Source: Methanoregula sp. PtaB.Bin085 (GTDB taxonomy: Archaea > Halobacteriota > Methanomicrobia > Methanomicrobiales > Methanospirillaceae). Taken from it: DNA of 64,000 bases. Positions 45,107 to 54,588 of the stretch are shown in pieces; position 1 is the stretch's first letter; the number at the start of each line of letters is the position of its first letter. A model generated the notes under the pieces. It had not been told where the DNA came from. It was given only the letters and a program-made list of their open reading frames with translations, and did no database searches. The stretch is from contig NZ_MVQB01000027.1 of NCBI RefSeq assembly GCF_002067035.1, forward strand, positions 186,001 to 250,000. The letters run 5' to 3'. Made by a program: the position numbers and the translations under genes.

Positions 45107-46664
45107 TACCCTGACCATGACCGTTCTCGTCCTCATCTACCTGGCGGCAACCCTTGCCATCGGGTACATCGGCTACCGGCAGACAAAGAGCAGCGAGGAC
45201 TATCTTGTTGCAGGACGCTGCAGCCACCCGGTCATCATCGCCCTCTCGTACGGCGCCACATTCATCTCCACCTCCGCCATCATCGGCTTTGGCGGGCAGG
45301 CGGCCAACCTCGGCATGGGGCTCATCTGGCTCACGGTGCTGAACATCGGCGCCGGCATCCTCCTCGCGTTCATCGTCTTCGGGAAGAAAACACGGGAGAT
45401 CGGGCACCGCCTCTCGGCAGTCACGTTCCCGGACCTCATGTGCAAGCTCTACAAATCCCCCCTCCTCCAGTACATCGCAGGGTTCATCATTGTCATCTCC
45501 ATGCCGCTCTACACGGCAGCGATCCTGATCGGAGGGGCGCGGTTCATCGAACCCACACTCGGGATCGATTATACGACCTCCCTCCTTGTCTTTGCCGTCA
45601 TTACGGCTGTGTACGTGGTCTTCGGCGGGCTTATCGCGGTCATGTACACCGATGCGTTCCAGGGAACGATCATGCTGATCGGGATGACCGTGCTGCTCGC
45701 GTTCACGCTGGTCGCGGTCGGGGGCTTCTCCGCGGGCTCCGCCACGCTCACCATCATGGCAGGCCTTGTCCCGAAAACCCTTGCCGCGCAGGGAATGTCC
45801 GGCTGGACCGTGATGCCCGAGCTGGGATCCCCCATCTGGTTCACGGTCGTCACGACCCTCGTCCTCGGTGTCGGCATCGGTGTCCTTGCCCAGCCGCAGC
45901 TCGTGGTGCGGTTCATGACGGCTAAAGACAACAAGTCGCTGAACCGTGCGGTGCTCGTGGGCGGGCCGTTCATCCTGATGATGACCGGCGTTGCCTTCAC
46001 GGTCGGCGCACTCTCCAATGTCTGGTTCTACCAGACCTCCGGGAAGATCGCCATCGATGCCGCGGGAGGGAACGTCGACGCTATCATGCCGCTCTTCATC
46101 AACCAGGCAATGCCGGACATCTTCGTGGTCATCTTCATGCTGACGCTCCTCTCGGCAGCAATGTCAACGCTCTCTGCCCTCTACCATGCCATGGGAACAG
46201 CGCTCGTCTGCGACATCTGGGGGAGGGGGAGGGAGTGTGCGCTCTCCCTGCGGGCGCACCAGGCCGGTATCGTGGTGATGATGGTTGTGTCGACCATCCT
46301 CGCTTTCCTCCTGCCGGTAAGTATCATCGCCCGGGCAACCGCGATGTTCATGGGCCTGTGCGCCTGCGCATTCCTTCCCGCCTTTGCGATCGGGATCTAT
46401 GCGAAGGTACCTTCGACGCGGGCTGCGCTTTCGAGCATGGTTTCTGGCGCCGTTGTCTGGTTTGCCTGGACCGCGTTTGTTCATGCTGCGGAGGCAAAAC
46501 CGCTCGGGCTCTGCCAGGCCATCTTCGGCACACCCACACTGCTCGGCTCGCCGTGGACCGCGATCGACCCGATCGTCATCGCCCTCCCGGTCTCGTTTGT
46601 CGTCATGGGCTTCCTCCAGCTGCAGTGCAGTGCGGACCAGCCGGTGGCGGAGGCCACGGCCTGA
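45096..46664 (+). CDS. Sodium:solute symporter (SSS family)
   Basis: The 522-residue membrane protein has about thirteen hydrophobic helices and SSS-family features: SSEDYLVAGRCSHPVIIALS after the first helix, FISTSAIIGFGGQAANLGMG, and VYVVFGGLIAVMYTDAFQGT. It imports a small organic solute with sodium; the substrate (for example acetate, proline or pantothenate) cannot be decided. ATG 45096 lies within the end of the accessory gene. Confidence 0.92.
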   Translation: MAVDTLTMTVLVLIYLAATLAIGYIGYRQTKSSEDYLVAGRCSHPVIIALSYGATFISTSAIIGFGGQAANLGMGLIWLTVLNIGAGILLAFIVFGKKTREIGHRLSAVTFPDLMCKLYKSPLLQYIAGFIIVISMPLYTAAILIGGARFIEPTLGIDYTTSLLVFAVITAVYVVFGGLIAVMYTDAFQGTIMLIGMTVLLAFTLVAVGGFSAGSATLTIMAGLVPKTLAAQGMSGWTVMPELGSPIWFTVVTTLVLGVGIGVLAQPQLVVRFMTAKDNKSLNRAVLVGGPFILMMTGVAFTVGALSNVWFYQTSGKIAIDAAGGNVDAIMPLFINQAMPDIFVVIFMLTLLSAAMSTLSALYHAMGTALVCDIWGRGRECALSLRAHQAGIVVMMVVSTILAFLLPVSIIARATAMFMGLCACAFLPAFAIGIYAKVPSTRAALSSMVSGAVVWFAWTAFVHAAEAKPLGLCQAIFGTPTLLGSPWTAIDPIVIALPVSFVVMGFLQLQCSADQPVAEATA

Positions 46665-46851
46665 ACTCTTTTTTTATCGATCCCTCATTCAGATTTCGGA
46701 ATATCCCGCACGTTGAAGAACCCTTCGGATTCTTCAGAGACCTGAAGGTCTTCTCATCTCACAAGTCTGATGGCTTGTTCGATTCTGTCCCGGGTCTCCG
46801 ACCCTCGACAAATCAAAACCTTTACGCGTGAATGGCGGCAAACAGTTATGA

Positions 46852-48666
46852 ATGAACGATTCGGGCAGCCCGGTATCGAAGATCATCAAGTCCCTCGGCC
46901 TGGTCTTCGGGGATATCGGCACCAGCCCGATCTACACGATGGGTGCGGTCCTGCTCTTCATGCTCCCCACTGCCGAGAACATCTTCGGCCTTCTCTCGCT
47001 CGTCACGTGGACGCTTCTTGTCATCATCACGTTCCAGTACATCTGGCTCGCCATGTCCCTCTCCGACAAGGGAGAGGGCGGTACCATTGTCCTGCAGCGG
47101 ATCCTTGACACGCTCGTAAAGCCCGGGATCGCCATGTCGTTTATCTCGGTGCTCGCCCTGGTCGGGATCGCGCTCTTCATCGGCGACGGCGTAATCACCC
47201 CGGCCATCAGTATTCTCTCGGCGGTCGAGGGCATCGTGCTCATCCCGGGATTCGAGGAAACGAACGGGTTCACCCTTCTCATCATCGCGGCTGCCATTGC
47301 CATCGGCCTCTTTCTCATCCAGAGGCGCGGGAGCGACCGGGTGGCGTGGGCGTTCGGACCGGTCATGGCGATCTGGTTTCTGACGCTGACCGTGACCGGA
47401 ATCATCTCCATCATCAGCGCCCCGCAGGTCCTCTTCGCGCTGAACCCGGCCTTTGCCATCCAGTTCATCCTGCAGAACGGCTGGGCATCCCTCGTCGTTC
47501 TGTCCGCCGTGATCCTCTGCGTCACCGGGGGGGAGGCGCTGTACGCCGACATGGGGCACCTCGGCCGGGAGCCGATCATCAAAGGCTGGGTCATCGTCTT
47601 CCCCGCCCTCGTCCTCAGCTACCTCGGGCAGGGCGCCTTCGTTCTCATGACGGACAACACTCACAATGTCCTCTTTGCGATGATCCACCACATCAGCCCC
47701 GCCCTCTACATCCCCTTCCTCCTCCTGAGCATCTGCGCGACCGTCATCGCGTCGCAGGCAATGATCTCGGGGATGTTCTCCATCGTGTACCAGGGGATGA
47801 CAACCCGGATCTTCCCCAAACTGAAGGTCGAGTACACCTCCGCCGAGCTCCGATCGCAGATCTACATCGATGCCGTCAACTGGATGCTCCTGCTCGCGAT
47901 CCTCGTGGTCATGTTCGAGTTCGGGTCGTCCGAGAAACTTGCTTCCGCGTACGGGCTTGCCGTCTCGGGATCCATGATGATCTCGGCCATCATGATGACC
48001 GTCATCTTCTTTTTGAAAAAGGAGCCTTTCAAGATGGCCTGCGCAGCCCTCCTGATCGTGCTCGACTTCTTCTTCTTCCTTGCAACGCTGCTGAAGATCC
48101 CGCACGGTGCCTATTTCTCGTTCATCCTGGCCGCCATCCCGCTCATCCTGACAATTGCCTTCATCCGCGGGCAGGACCGGCTCCACGAGCTCGTCAGGCC
48201 TATCCCGCTCGATGAATTCATCCCGCGGTACCGTGAGAGTTACGCAACGCTGAACAAAATCCGGGGGACCGCGCTGTATTTCGTCGGCGATGTCGGGAAC
48301 CTCTCTCCCTACATCGGCCAGGTCTTCTTCCAGAACGAGATCATCTACGAGAGAAACGTCCTTGTCCGCATCCAGATTACCGAAAAGCCGTTCGGCGTCG
48401 AGACCACCCTGGATACCGGCCTTGCCGAGGGACTTCAGCTCTTCACAATCACGGCCGGCTACATGGAAGTAATCGATATCGTCTCGCTTCTCGAAAGCCA
48501 CGGGATCGACGAAAAGACCATTTTTTACGGGATCGAGAACATCGTCTCCGACAAACCGTTCTGGAAGATCTACAGCATTATCAAGAAGGTCTCTCCCCCC
48601 TTCGTCCAGTTTTACACCCTGCCGCCGGAAAAGATGCACGGGGTCGTGATGCGGGTCGTGATGTGA
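46852..48666 (+). CDS. kup: Kup-type potassium transporter
   Basis: The 604-residue product has the Kup/HAK start SLGLVFGDIGTSPIYTMGAV and about twelve membrane helices, including segments with GGEALYADMGHLGREPI and SYLGQGAFVL. A shorter C-terminal cytoplasmic region of about 150 residues follows (LARPIPLDEFIPRYRESYAT region). It takes up K+ with H+ in bacteria. The ATG at 46852 is in a 187-base gap after the symporter, so it probably has its own promoter. Confidence 0.95.
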   Translation: MNDSGSPVSKIIKSLGLVFGDIGTSPIYTMGAVLLFMLPTAENIFGLLSLVTWTLLVIITFQYIWLAMSLSDKGEGGTIVLQRILDTLVKPGIAMSFISVLALVGIALFIGDGVITPAISILSAVEGIVLIPGFEETNGFTLLIIAAAIAIGLFLIQRRGSDRVAWAFGPVMAIWFLTLTVTGIISIISAPQVLFALNPAFAIQFILQNGWASLVVLSAVILCVTGGEALYADMGHLGREPIIKGWVIVFPALVLSYLGQGAFVLMTDNTHNVLFAMIHHISPALYIPFLLLSICATVIASQAMISGMFSIVYQGMTTRIFPKLKVEYTSAELRSQIYIDAVNWMLLLAILVVMFEFGSSEKLASAYGLAVSGSMMISAIMMTVIFFLKKEPFKMACAALLIVLDFFFFLATLLKIPHGAYFSFILAAIPLILTIAFIRGQDRLHELVRPIPLDEFIPRYRESYATLNKIRGTALYFVGDVGNLSPYIGQVFFQNEIIYERNVLVRIQITEKPFGVETTLDTGLAEGLQLFTITAGYMEVIDIVSLLESHGIDEKTIFYGIENIVSDKPFWKIYSIIKKVSPPFVQFYTLPPEKMHGVVMRVVM

Positions 48667-48746
48667 TCCCCGGAACGCACCGTTTTATCCAGTACTTAAC
48701 TCAGGCTTTTCACTGAAAAACCCGCGACAGTGCGAGGCGTTCCTGT

Positions 48747-49382
48747 CTATCCCTTACAGACAAGGCTGCCGATCCCAGCCGGGAGCGTGCCGTTGGCGCA
48801 CAGGAAGGACAGGATTGCATCGGATCCAAGCGCAATGGCAAAGCACCCCATGAGGGCACCGGCAACAATGGCAAGGAATGTCAGGACGGTGCTCATCCCC
48901 AGCAGCTTTCCGGCGATGGAGCCCCTCACACCCCCGCTCCCGAAGAACGGGACGCCAACCATCAGGACAACGGCAAAGAACCACAGCCCGGCGAGCCACC
49001 GGTGCGATGCAAGGAACCCGCGGGTCTTCTCCGTCAGGTCTGAAAGGACCGGGCCCAGCAGCGGGAGCCGGTAGGCCAGATCAAAGTTCAGCGCCATGAA
49101 AAGGCCGGTCTCGATATCAATCAGCGTTATGGAGAGGGCCATGTACCACCACGGAATCCCCAGAGCAATCCCGAGCGGAATAACCGTTTCCTTGCCTGCC
49201 GGCGGCAGAAGGTACGCCACCATGAGCCCGATCATAGCGGTAAAGTCTTTCCCGGGGAGCGTTGCGGCCAGGACCGCGATGTGGATTGCAGTAAGGATGG
49301 CGGGGGCGAGGAGCGCAACAGCCCGGTAGGGAAGGCGATGGTATGCTGATCGGATTGTTCCCTGAAGTTCTTTTGCCGTCAT
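48747..49382 (-). CDS. COG2426 small multi-pass membrane protein
   Basis: The product has about six hydrophobic helices and the COG2426 core PPAGKETVIPLGIALGIPWW followed by TLIDIETGLFMALNFDLAY. This family is sometimes labelled small multidrug export protein, but the activity is unproven. ATG 49382 has AGGG five bases upstream and gives 211 residues; ATG 49409 would add nine. It ends near the convergent kup gene. Confidence 0.82.
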   Translation of the reverse strand: MTAKELQGTIRSAYHRLPYRAVALLAPAILTAIHIAVLAATLPGKDFTAMIGLMVAYLLPPAGKETVIPLGIALGIPWWYMALSITLIDIETGLFMALNFDLAYRLPLLGPVLSDLTEKTRGFLASHRWLAGLWFFAVVLMVGVPFFGSGGVRGSIAGKLLGMSTVLTFLAIVAGALMGCFAIALGSDAILSFLCANGTLPAGIGSLVCKG

Positions 49383-49474
49383 ACAATCCCTAGAATCCTG
49401 ACTGTTCATCCGCCCCCGGTTCCGGGAAGCTGCATCCCGGGTATGCGGAAACCACAAAAACGAGCGGTGACCGG

Positions 49475-49879
49475 TTATTCCAGCCCGAACCGCCGGACAA
49501 TCTTTTCCCGGATGGCATCCTTGGGGTATGCCCCGATGATCCGGTCGGCCAGCTGCCCGTTTTTGAAGAGCATGATTGCCGGGATTGCCGAGATGTTGAA
49601 CTCCATGGCAATGTGGCGGTTCTCGTCGGTATTGCACTTGCCGAACGCCACTTTGCCGGCAAACTCCTTTGCGAGTTCGTCCATGACCGGTGCAACCCGC
49701 CGGCACGGCCCGCACCATTCCGCCCAGAAATCGACGACCGCGAAGGGGTTGCTGCTGATAAACTGCGGGAAATGTTCCTCGCTGATATCCGATACGCTGC
49801 CTGCTTTTCCGCCCTTTTTCATCGTGTCCACGAGCTCCTGCCTGCGCTTCTCCCGTATCCGGGCAAGCTCATCATCCAT
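49475..49879 (-). CDS. trx: Thioredoxin
   Basis: A thioredoxin fold with active site WCGPC (within VVDFWAEWCGPCRRVAPVMD) and the cis-Pro in ISAIPAIMLF. The first 40 residues form a charged helical lead (DDELARIREKRRQELVDTMK) not found in the shortest thioredoxins. It should reduce protein disulfides in the cytosol. ATG 49879 is preferred, giving 134 residues; ATG 49906 is possible. Confidence 0.94.
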   Translation of the reverse strand: MDDELARIREKRRQELVDTMKKGGKAGSVSDISEEHFPQFISSNPFAVVDFWAEWCGPCRRVAPVMDELAKEFAGKVAFGKCNTDENRHIAMEFNISAIPAIMLFKNGQLADRIIGAYPKDAIREKIVRRFGLE

Positions 49880-49996
49880 GCTGATGAGTATTCCGGTCAA
49901 TCTCATTTAATCGTAACGGCACAGGAGAGCTATCCGGGGGTAACTGAGTAAAGTATATCAGCGCTCCCCCACTATACTATTACCCTGATTATACGC

Positions 49997-50071
49997 AGCG
50001 AGGTAGGGTAGTCAGGATATCCCGACGGGCTCATAACCCGTAGATCGATGGTTCAAATCCATCCCTCGCTA
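49997..50071 (+). tRNA. Initiator tRNA-Met (anticodon CAT)
   Basis: The anticodon loop CTCATAA gives CAT. The A1:U72 acceptor pair (AGCGAGG with CCTCGCT, discriminator A) and three consecutive G-C pairs at the base of the anticodon stem (GGG/CCC) are initiator features. T loop TTCAAAT is intact and CCA is not encoded. The upstream region has TATA-like TATACTATTACC at about 49974-49985. Confidence 0.93.
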
Positions 50072-50193
50072 CTGGATTGTTCTGCAGTTGTTGTGTCTCC
50101 TTCAGGTATTGTGTATCCTCAGCAGGACCTGTACCGTGTTTTTCCCCGTATCCATCCGCGTTCTGTTGCACTCGTACCGTGATCGATACCAAT

Positions 50194-51903
50194 TCAGCCC
50201 CGTTTCCACGACTGCCGGGGGACGTGCATCTCGAACCGGGCTCCCTTCCCCGGGATACCGGTTTCGATGAGGCGGATGTCAGTGACTGCAAGGATCTCGC
50301 GCGAGAGCGTCAGGCCAAGGCCGGTGTTCTTCCCGAACCCGTGCGTGAAGATGAGCTCCTTCTCATCGGCAGGGATGCCCGTTCCGTTGTCTTCGAACAG
50401 AATGACCAGCTCGCCGCCGTCCCCTTCGACAGTAGTCACCCGGACCCGGGTGAGATCCGGTCCGCCGTGGCGCAATGCGTTCTCGAGCAGGTTGTACACG
50501 ACCTTCACGGTGAGCGGGTCAGCATAGATCTCGATCGGCGGGAGACTGATCTCAAACGCTGCCAGGGAAACGGGAAGGTCGGCCTTTGCACGGACAACCG
50601 TCTCCTCAAGTGACTGCCAGACGGGTTCATGCTGCCCGATCTTCTCGTACTCCCGGGAGAACTGGAGGTGCTGGTCGATCTTCTCCAGGATTTCCGAACT
50701 GGCTGCGATATATTTCGACGGGACGGGATCGGTTATCTTCTCGGACAGGAGGAGGATGTACCCGTTGAGGGCCGTGACAAGGTTGGTGATGTCGTGCCGG
50801 GTCAGCTGGGAGAGGAGCGAGACCTTATCCTTTGCAAGACGGAGGGCACGTTCCGATTTCTTCCTGCTGGTAATGTCGTGGATGATCAGGACAGTTCCGG
50901 CCGGTTCTCCGCCGGGATCGGTGATCCGGGCCCCGGCAATGCTGACGACCCGGTACCCGGGAACCGCGAGGATCGCCTCGAGGTCTGAGAACGTGCCGCT
51001 CTCCCGGAAGGCCTGCTGTATGGCATCGGTACATTCCCGCGGCAGGACGGACTCAACCGGTTGTCCGGTAAGGTCGCTGTTCTCCCTCCGGAACAGGGCC
51101 TCTGCTGAGGCATTGGCTGTCACGATCCTGCCGTCCCGGTCCGCGATGAGCAGGCCGTCGGGCATGATACGCAGGATGTTTGCCGCTGCTGACTCCGGCG
51201 TCAGTGTGAAGAGCCCCTGGCGGATAATCGCGTACGCAATGATAATCGAGAAGCAGACGATCCCGCAAAAGACCGTATTGGGGATATGGATGCCGGCGAG
51301 GGGGAGGAAAAAGGCTGAGATCGTGCCGGAGATGATGACGATGACCGTCCCGATGCTGAGCAGGAAGTTCTGCTGCCGGACCCGGCCCGGCGGCTGTTTC
51401 AGCCATGCGCTGATGCAGATACTGAGCGAGAAGACAATCAGGATGACAAACAGGAACGATTCCGTGAGGTATGCCGGGCTGCCCGTGACCGGCACGTAGA
51501 TGAACCCTCCCCCGGCAGACGGGACGACCGTGTACAGCAGGTCCGTGAAGATCCCGGTCAGGGCAACGATGACTGCCGGTCCGTAGAGGAGAGGCAGCAG
51601 GTATTTCAGGTTATGCCGCTTGGCTAGGGGGTGCGCGGTGAACGCGAGGATGAAATGGGCCATGAGCACGATGGCCAGCGGCCAGATTGCGCTCGCTTTC
51701 AGCCAGAACCTGACTGCTTCATAGCCCGCAGACTGCCAGATCATGAACTCGCCTGCCGCCCACCACGATGCCGCGAGCATGGCAAGGAGAAAGAGCCGGT
51801 GAAGGAGGGAGCCGGGGTTCTTTGCAAAGACACACAGGCCGAGACTGTACGTAATGACGGCGGATGCGAGGCAGAAAAATACCAGGATTGCAGTGATGTC
51901 CAT
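50194..51903 (-). CDS. Membrane sensor histidine kinase (7TM-PAS-HK)
   Basis: The 569-residue kinase starts with about seven membrane helices (a histidine kinase N-terminal 7TM type). A PAS domain follows from about residue 240 (GLLIADRDGRIVTANASAEA), then a dimerisation helix with the phospho-acceptor His in LSQLTRHDITNLV (about residue 370). The HATPase domain carries YNLLENALRHG and EDNGTGIP, then GFGKNTGLGLTLSREI. No response regulator is adjacent, so its partner is unknown. ATG 51903 is chosen over 51927. Confidence 0.92.
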   Translation of the reverse strand: MDITAILVFFCLASAVITYSLGLCVFAKNPGSLLHRLFLLAMLAASWWAAGEFMIWQSAGYEAVRFWLKASAIWPLAIVLMAHFILAFTAHPLAKRHNLKYLLPLLYGPAVIVALTGIFTDLLYTVVPSAGGGFIYVPVTGSPAYLTESFLFVILIVFSLSICISAWLKQPPGRVRQQNFLLSIGTVIVIISGTISAFFLPLAGIHIPNTVFCGIVCFSIIIAYAIIRQGLFTLTPESAAANILRIMPDGLLIADRDGRIVTANASAEALFRRENSDLTGQPVESVLPRECTDAIQQAFRESGTFSDLEAILAVPGYRVVSIAGARITDPGGEPAGTVLIIHDITSRKKSERALRLAKDKVSLLSQLTRHDITNLVTALNGYILLLSEKITDPVPSKYIAASSEILEKIDQHLQFSREYEKIGQHEPVWQSLEETVVRAKADLPVSLAAFEISLPPIEIYADPLTVKVVYNLLENALRHGGPDLTRVRVTTVEGDGGELVILFEDNGTGIPADEKELIFTHGFGKNTGLGLTLSREILAVTDIRLIETGIPGKGARFEMHVPRQSWKRG

Positions 51904-52100
51904 AGAGGCTCGGTTGCGGGATCTCATCCGCTGCAGCCCGATGAGATCGGGATCGGGTGGTTCCCATCAGGATTCCCTGAGCAGGGAACGAGACGTTCCA
52001 TTTTTCCTCTCAGAATCTGTTCATCGTCATAATAAAACGATTGATTTTTCCGCCCGGCCCGGCAGTTCCCTTCGCTTGTGCGGTTGCGGGAAAGCCTTTG

Positions 52101-52898
52101 TCACCGTCGCCCAGACAGGACAAGTGCTGCGGCAGCGAGGATGGCAGCGGCAGGAATGCTGCCCGGCAGCGTGGCGGGATGCGTTGGCTGAGTTGCCGGG
52201 CCGCAGGTTTTGTCGAGTGCCCCGAGGTTTTCGCCGGCACCGGTAAAGGCGGGCCAGGGCAGGTCGTACCCGGGATCGAGGGCAAGCGACGTTTCAAAAG
52301 CTTTCCGAGCGCCGGTGCAGTTCCCCGACGCGGCAAGGATCCGGCCTTTCACGTGCCAGTAATGGGCGCTCTCCGGGTCAAGGGCGAGTGCCGTGCCGAT
52401 GGTTGCGCCGGCATCGGTGTTCCTGCCCATTCCCTGCAGGGCCAGCGCCTTCACCCCGTATACTGTCGGGTAACTCGCGTTGAGTGCGATGCCGCTCTCC
52501 GCATCCGCGAGGGCTGCGGAATAATTGCCGAGCGCAAGGTATGCATATCCCCGGTTTGCATACCGGACCGGCCGGGGATCGCGCCTGATCCCTTCCGAAA
52601 CCGCGTCCACGGCTTTCCGGTACTGGCCGAGTTTCCGCAGCGTGTATCCCTGCAGGCAGTACAGCTCCGGCTCATCGGGATAGAACGCAAGCCCCCGTGT
52701 CGTGAGGAGCAGGGCCCGCGTCCAGTTCCTTTCACTGACCGCAGCCTGCGCATCGGCGATGTACACGGAAGCAGCGAAGGGCGGATTATCCAGGGATGCG
52801 TTCACCGAAGATATGCCGGAGGTCAGCGGCTCGGCAATCAGCGCCGTGACGGGGAGGCAGAGAAACACGCAGAGAAGGGGGATCAGGAGAATTTTCAT
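52101..52898 (-). CDS. Secreted or membrane-tethered TPR protein
   Basis: The 265-residue product has a signal peptide (MKILLIPLLCVFLCLPVTAL), about four TPR units in the middle (RGLAFYPDEPELYCLQGYTL; ANRGYAYLALGNYSAALADA; VKGRILAASGNCTGARKAFE) and a C-terminal hydrophobic anchor ending LVLSGRR. The layout of signal, soluble domain, membrane helix and Arg suggests an exported protein held at the membrane, like archaeosortase substrates, but the sorting motif is not evident. Partners unknown. Confidence 0.82.
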   Translation of the reverse strand: MKILLIPLLCVFLCLPVTALIAEPLTSGISSVNASLDNPPFAASVYIADAQAAVSERNWTRALLLTTRGLAFYPDEPELYCLQGYTLRKLGQYRKAVDAVSEGIRRDPRPVRYANRGYAYLALGNYSAALADAESGIALNASYPTVYGVKALALQGMGRNTDAGATIGTALALDPESAHYWHVKGRILAASGNCTGARKAFETSLALDPGYDLPWPAFTGAGENLGALDKTCGPATQPTHPATLPGSIPAAAILAAAALVLSGRR

Positions 52899-53009
52899 GG
52901 CGTTCCTGATGGGGATTTGTTCATTCGTGGTATTTACACCTGTTGTATTTGTTTCTGCACCTGTTTCTTGTTCATCCGGGTTATGAAAAAAGGGGAGGCC
53001 GGGCGGGAT

Positions 53010-53687
53010 TCAGTCTTTCCGTGCTACGGTGACGATGAACGTCCGGTTCCGGTACACAACATCCACATCCGCAAACCCGGCCTCTGTTAACCAGGCGAGC
53101 TGGTCCGACAACTTCTCGTTCCGGTCCAGGGTGTCGCGCCGTTTCAGGATCTCAGCGTGCTGGGCTTCCGTCATCGGGCCGCTTTTAAGGTACTCGTTCC
53201 AGTAATCGAGATACCGCTGCGTGAAGAACGGTGTTTCCCCGAGGGCCTGGTCAGCGTTGACGAACATCCCGCCGGGTTTCAGGGCGGTATGGATCCGGTG
53301 GAAGAGCTCGCGCTTGTCCTCCGGTGCAAGGTGGTGGATGGAGAGGGCGGAGCAGACAATAGCGTACGGCCCCCCAAGTTCCGCCCGGCTGTAATCGCAG
53401 ACAACGTACTCCGTCCCCGGCCGGGCGGCGAACCGCTTGCGTGCCTGGTCCAGCATGTTCTCCGAGATGTCCATCAGGGTGAGCCGGGCATCGGGGAACT
53501 TCGAGAGGAGATACGCGCTGAGCAGGCCGGTGCCCGCGCCGACATCGAGGATTGCGGGCTCTGGTTCGCTGGTCTCCATAGCCCAGACCGCGGCCCCGTA
53601 GTATTCCCGCATCTGCGGGATGACGTACTCCCGCTGCGAATCGTAGTCCTGTGCGAATCTGTTGAACGCCTGCCTGATATGCTCCAT
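53010..53687 (-). CDS. SAM-dependent class I methyltransferase
   Basis: The 225-residue product has SAM motif ILDVGAGTGLLSAYLL, then LTLMDISENMLDQA and the acidic SALSIHHLAPEDKRELFHRI stretch seen in UbiE-like enzymes that act on small molecules. The acceptor is unknown. It begins 31 bases after the response regulator-PAS gene on the same strand. Confidence 0.87.
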   Translation of the reverse strand: MEHIRQAFNRFAQDYDSQREYVIPQMREYYGAAVWAMETSEPEPAILDVGAGTGLLSAYLLSKFPDARLTLMDISENMLDQARKRFAARPGTEYVVCDYSRAELGGPYAIVCSALSIHHLAPEDKRELFHRIHTALKPGGMFVNADQALGETPFFTQRYLDYWNEYLKSGPMTEAQHAEILKRRDTLDRNEKLSDQLAWLTEAGFADVDVVYRNRTFIVTVARKD

Positions 53688-53718
53688 ACGAACCTGTCCG
53701 GGAATTTGGGCGTCGGAG

Positions 53719-54498
53719 TCACATATACACTTTCTTCACGTCCTCGCGCAGCGAGACCAGCACTGCAAGAAACCGGTCGCGGCCGTCACGGAGCGGGCGG
53801 ATGGTGGCGAGGACCTTACGGCGTTTTGAGGTCCGGGTCACTACGGCCGTGCCGGAGTCATAAATTGTTGCGGACTGCCGGCGGATAACATCCGCGACAG
53901 GATCCGGAAGCTCTTCACTGGTCCCGTCATTGACGAACATCATCACGTCCCGCCAGTATCTCATGCGTGCTTCCGGTGCAGGGATGTCTACGAACCAGGC
54001 GGCAAAGGTGTTCAGGAGGATGATCCGGCCTTTCCTGTCGAGAACGATGACCGCTTCCGAGGGATTGTCCATCATCTTCCGGGAATCGCCAAGAGGCAGG
54101 GCCGGCAGGGTCGCGGCACGGTCGGCGTGCGCAAACAGCGCGATGTCCATGACCGTCGTGACCTCGGCCGCGGTGAACGGTTTAAAGAGGACGCCGGCCG
54201 GATACGCCAGTTTCAGCCGGTCGAGCCTCGCCTCATCGGTCTTTCCGGCAACAAGAACGACCGGGACATGGAAGAGCCCGAAGAGATAATACGCTGCGTC
54301 CACGCCGTCCATGGGGCCGGCAATCCCGGCGTCAAGGATCACGAGATCAGGGGCGAGCGTGGCGCATTTCTCCAGCGCATCCCCGCCGGTCCCCACGATG
54401 CCGGCGATCGTGTATCCCTTCTTCTGGAGCATCGTGGAGAGAAGGTGCGTGATGACAGCGTCGTTGTCAGCGATCAGGATGCGGGGGGACGGGGGCAT
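53719..54498 (-). CDS. Response regulator with PAS-type output domain
   Basis: The 259-residue product has a receiver domain: acidic pocket Asp11 and Asp13 in IADNDAV, phospho-acceptor Asp56 in LVILDAGIAG, Lys106 in LFKPF. A PAS-like domain follows from about residue 140 (EAVIVLDRKGRIILLNTFAA). There is no DNA-binding domain. Such receiver-PAS proteins are common in methanogen phosphorelays. The orphan kinase at 50194-51903 is a possible partner. Confidence 0.87.
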   Translation of the reverse strand: MPPSPRILIADNDAVITHLLSTMLQKKGYTIAGIVGTGGDALEKCATLAPDLVILDAGIAGPMDGVDAAYYLFGLFHVPVVLVAGKTDEARLDRLKLAYPAGVLFKPFTAAEVTTVMDIALFAHADRAATLPALPLGDSRKMMDNPSEAVIVLDRKGRIILLNTFAAWFVDIPAPEARMRYWRDVMMFVNDGTSEELPDPVADVIRRQSATIYDSGTAVVTRTSKRRKVLATIRPLRDGRDRFLAVLVSLREDVKKVYM

Positions 54499-54588
54499 AA
54501 ATTCCGGAGCCTGCAGGGTGTAACGAGGGATGGATCGCAGGATCGGATATGCCTTGTGATCAGGAAAACCACTGGTTTTGTAAAAACA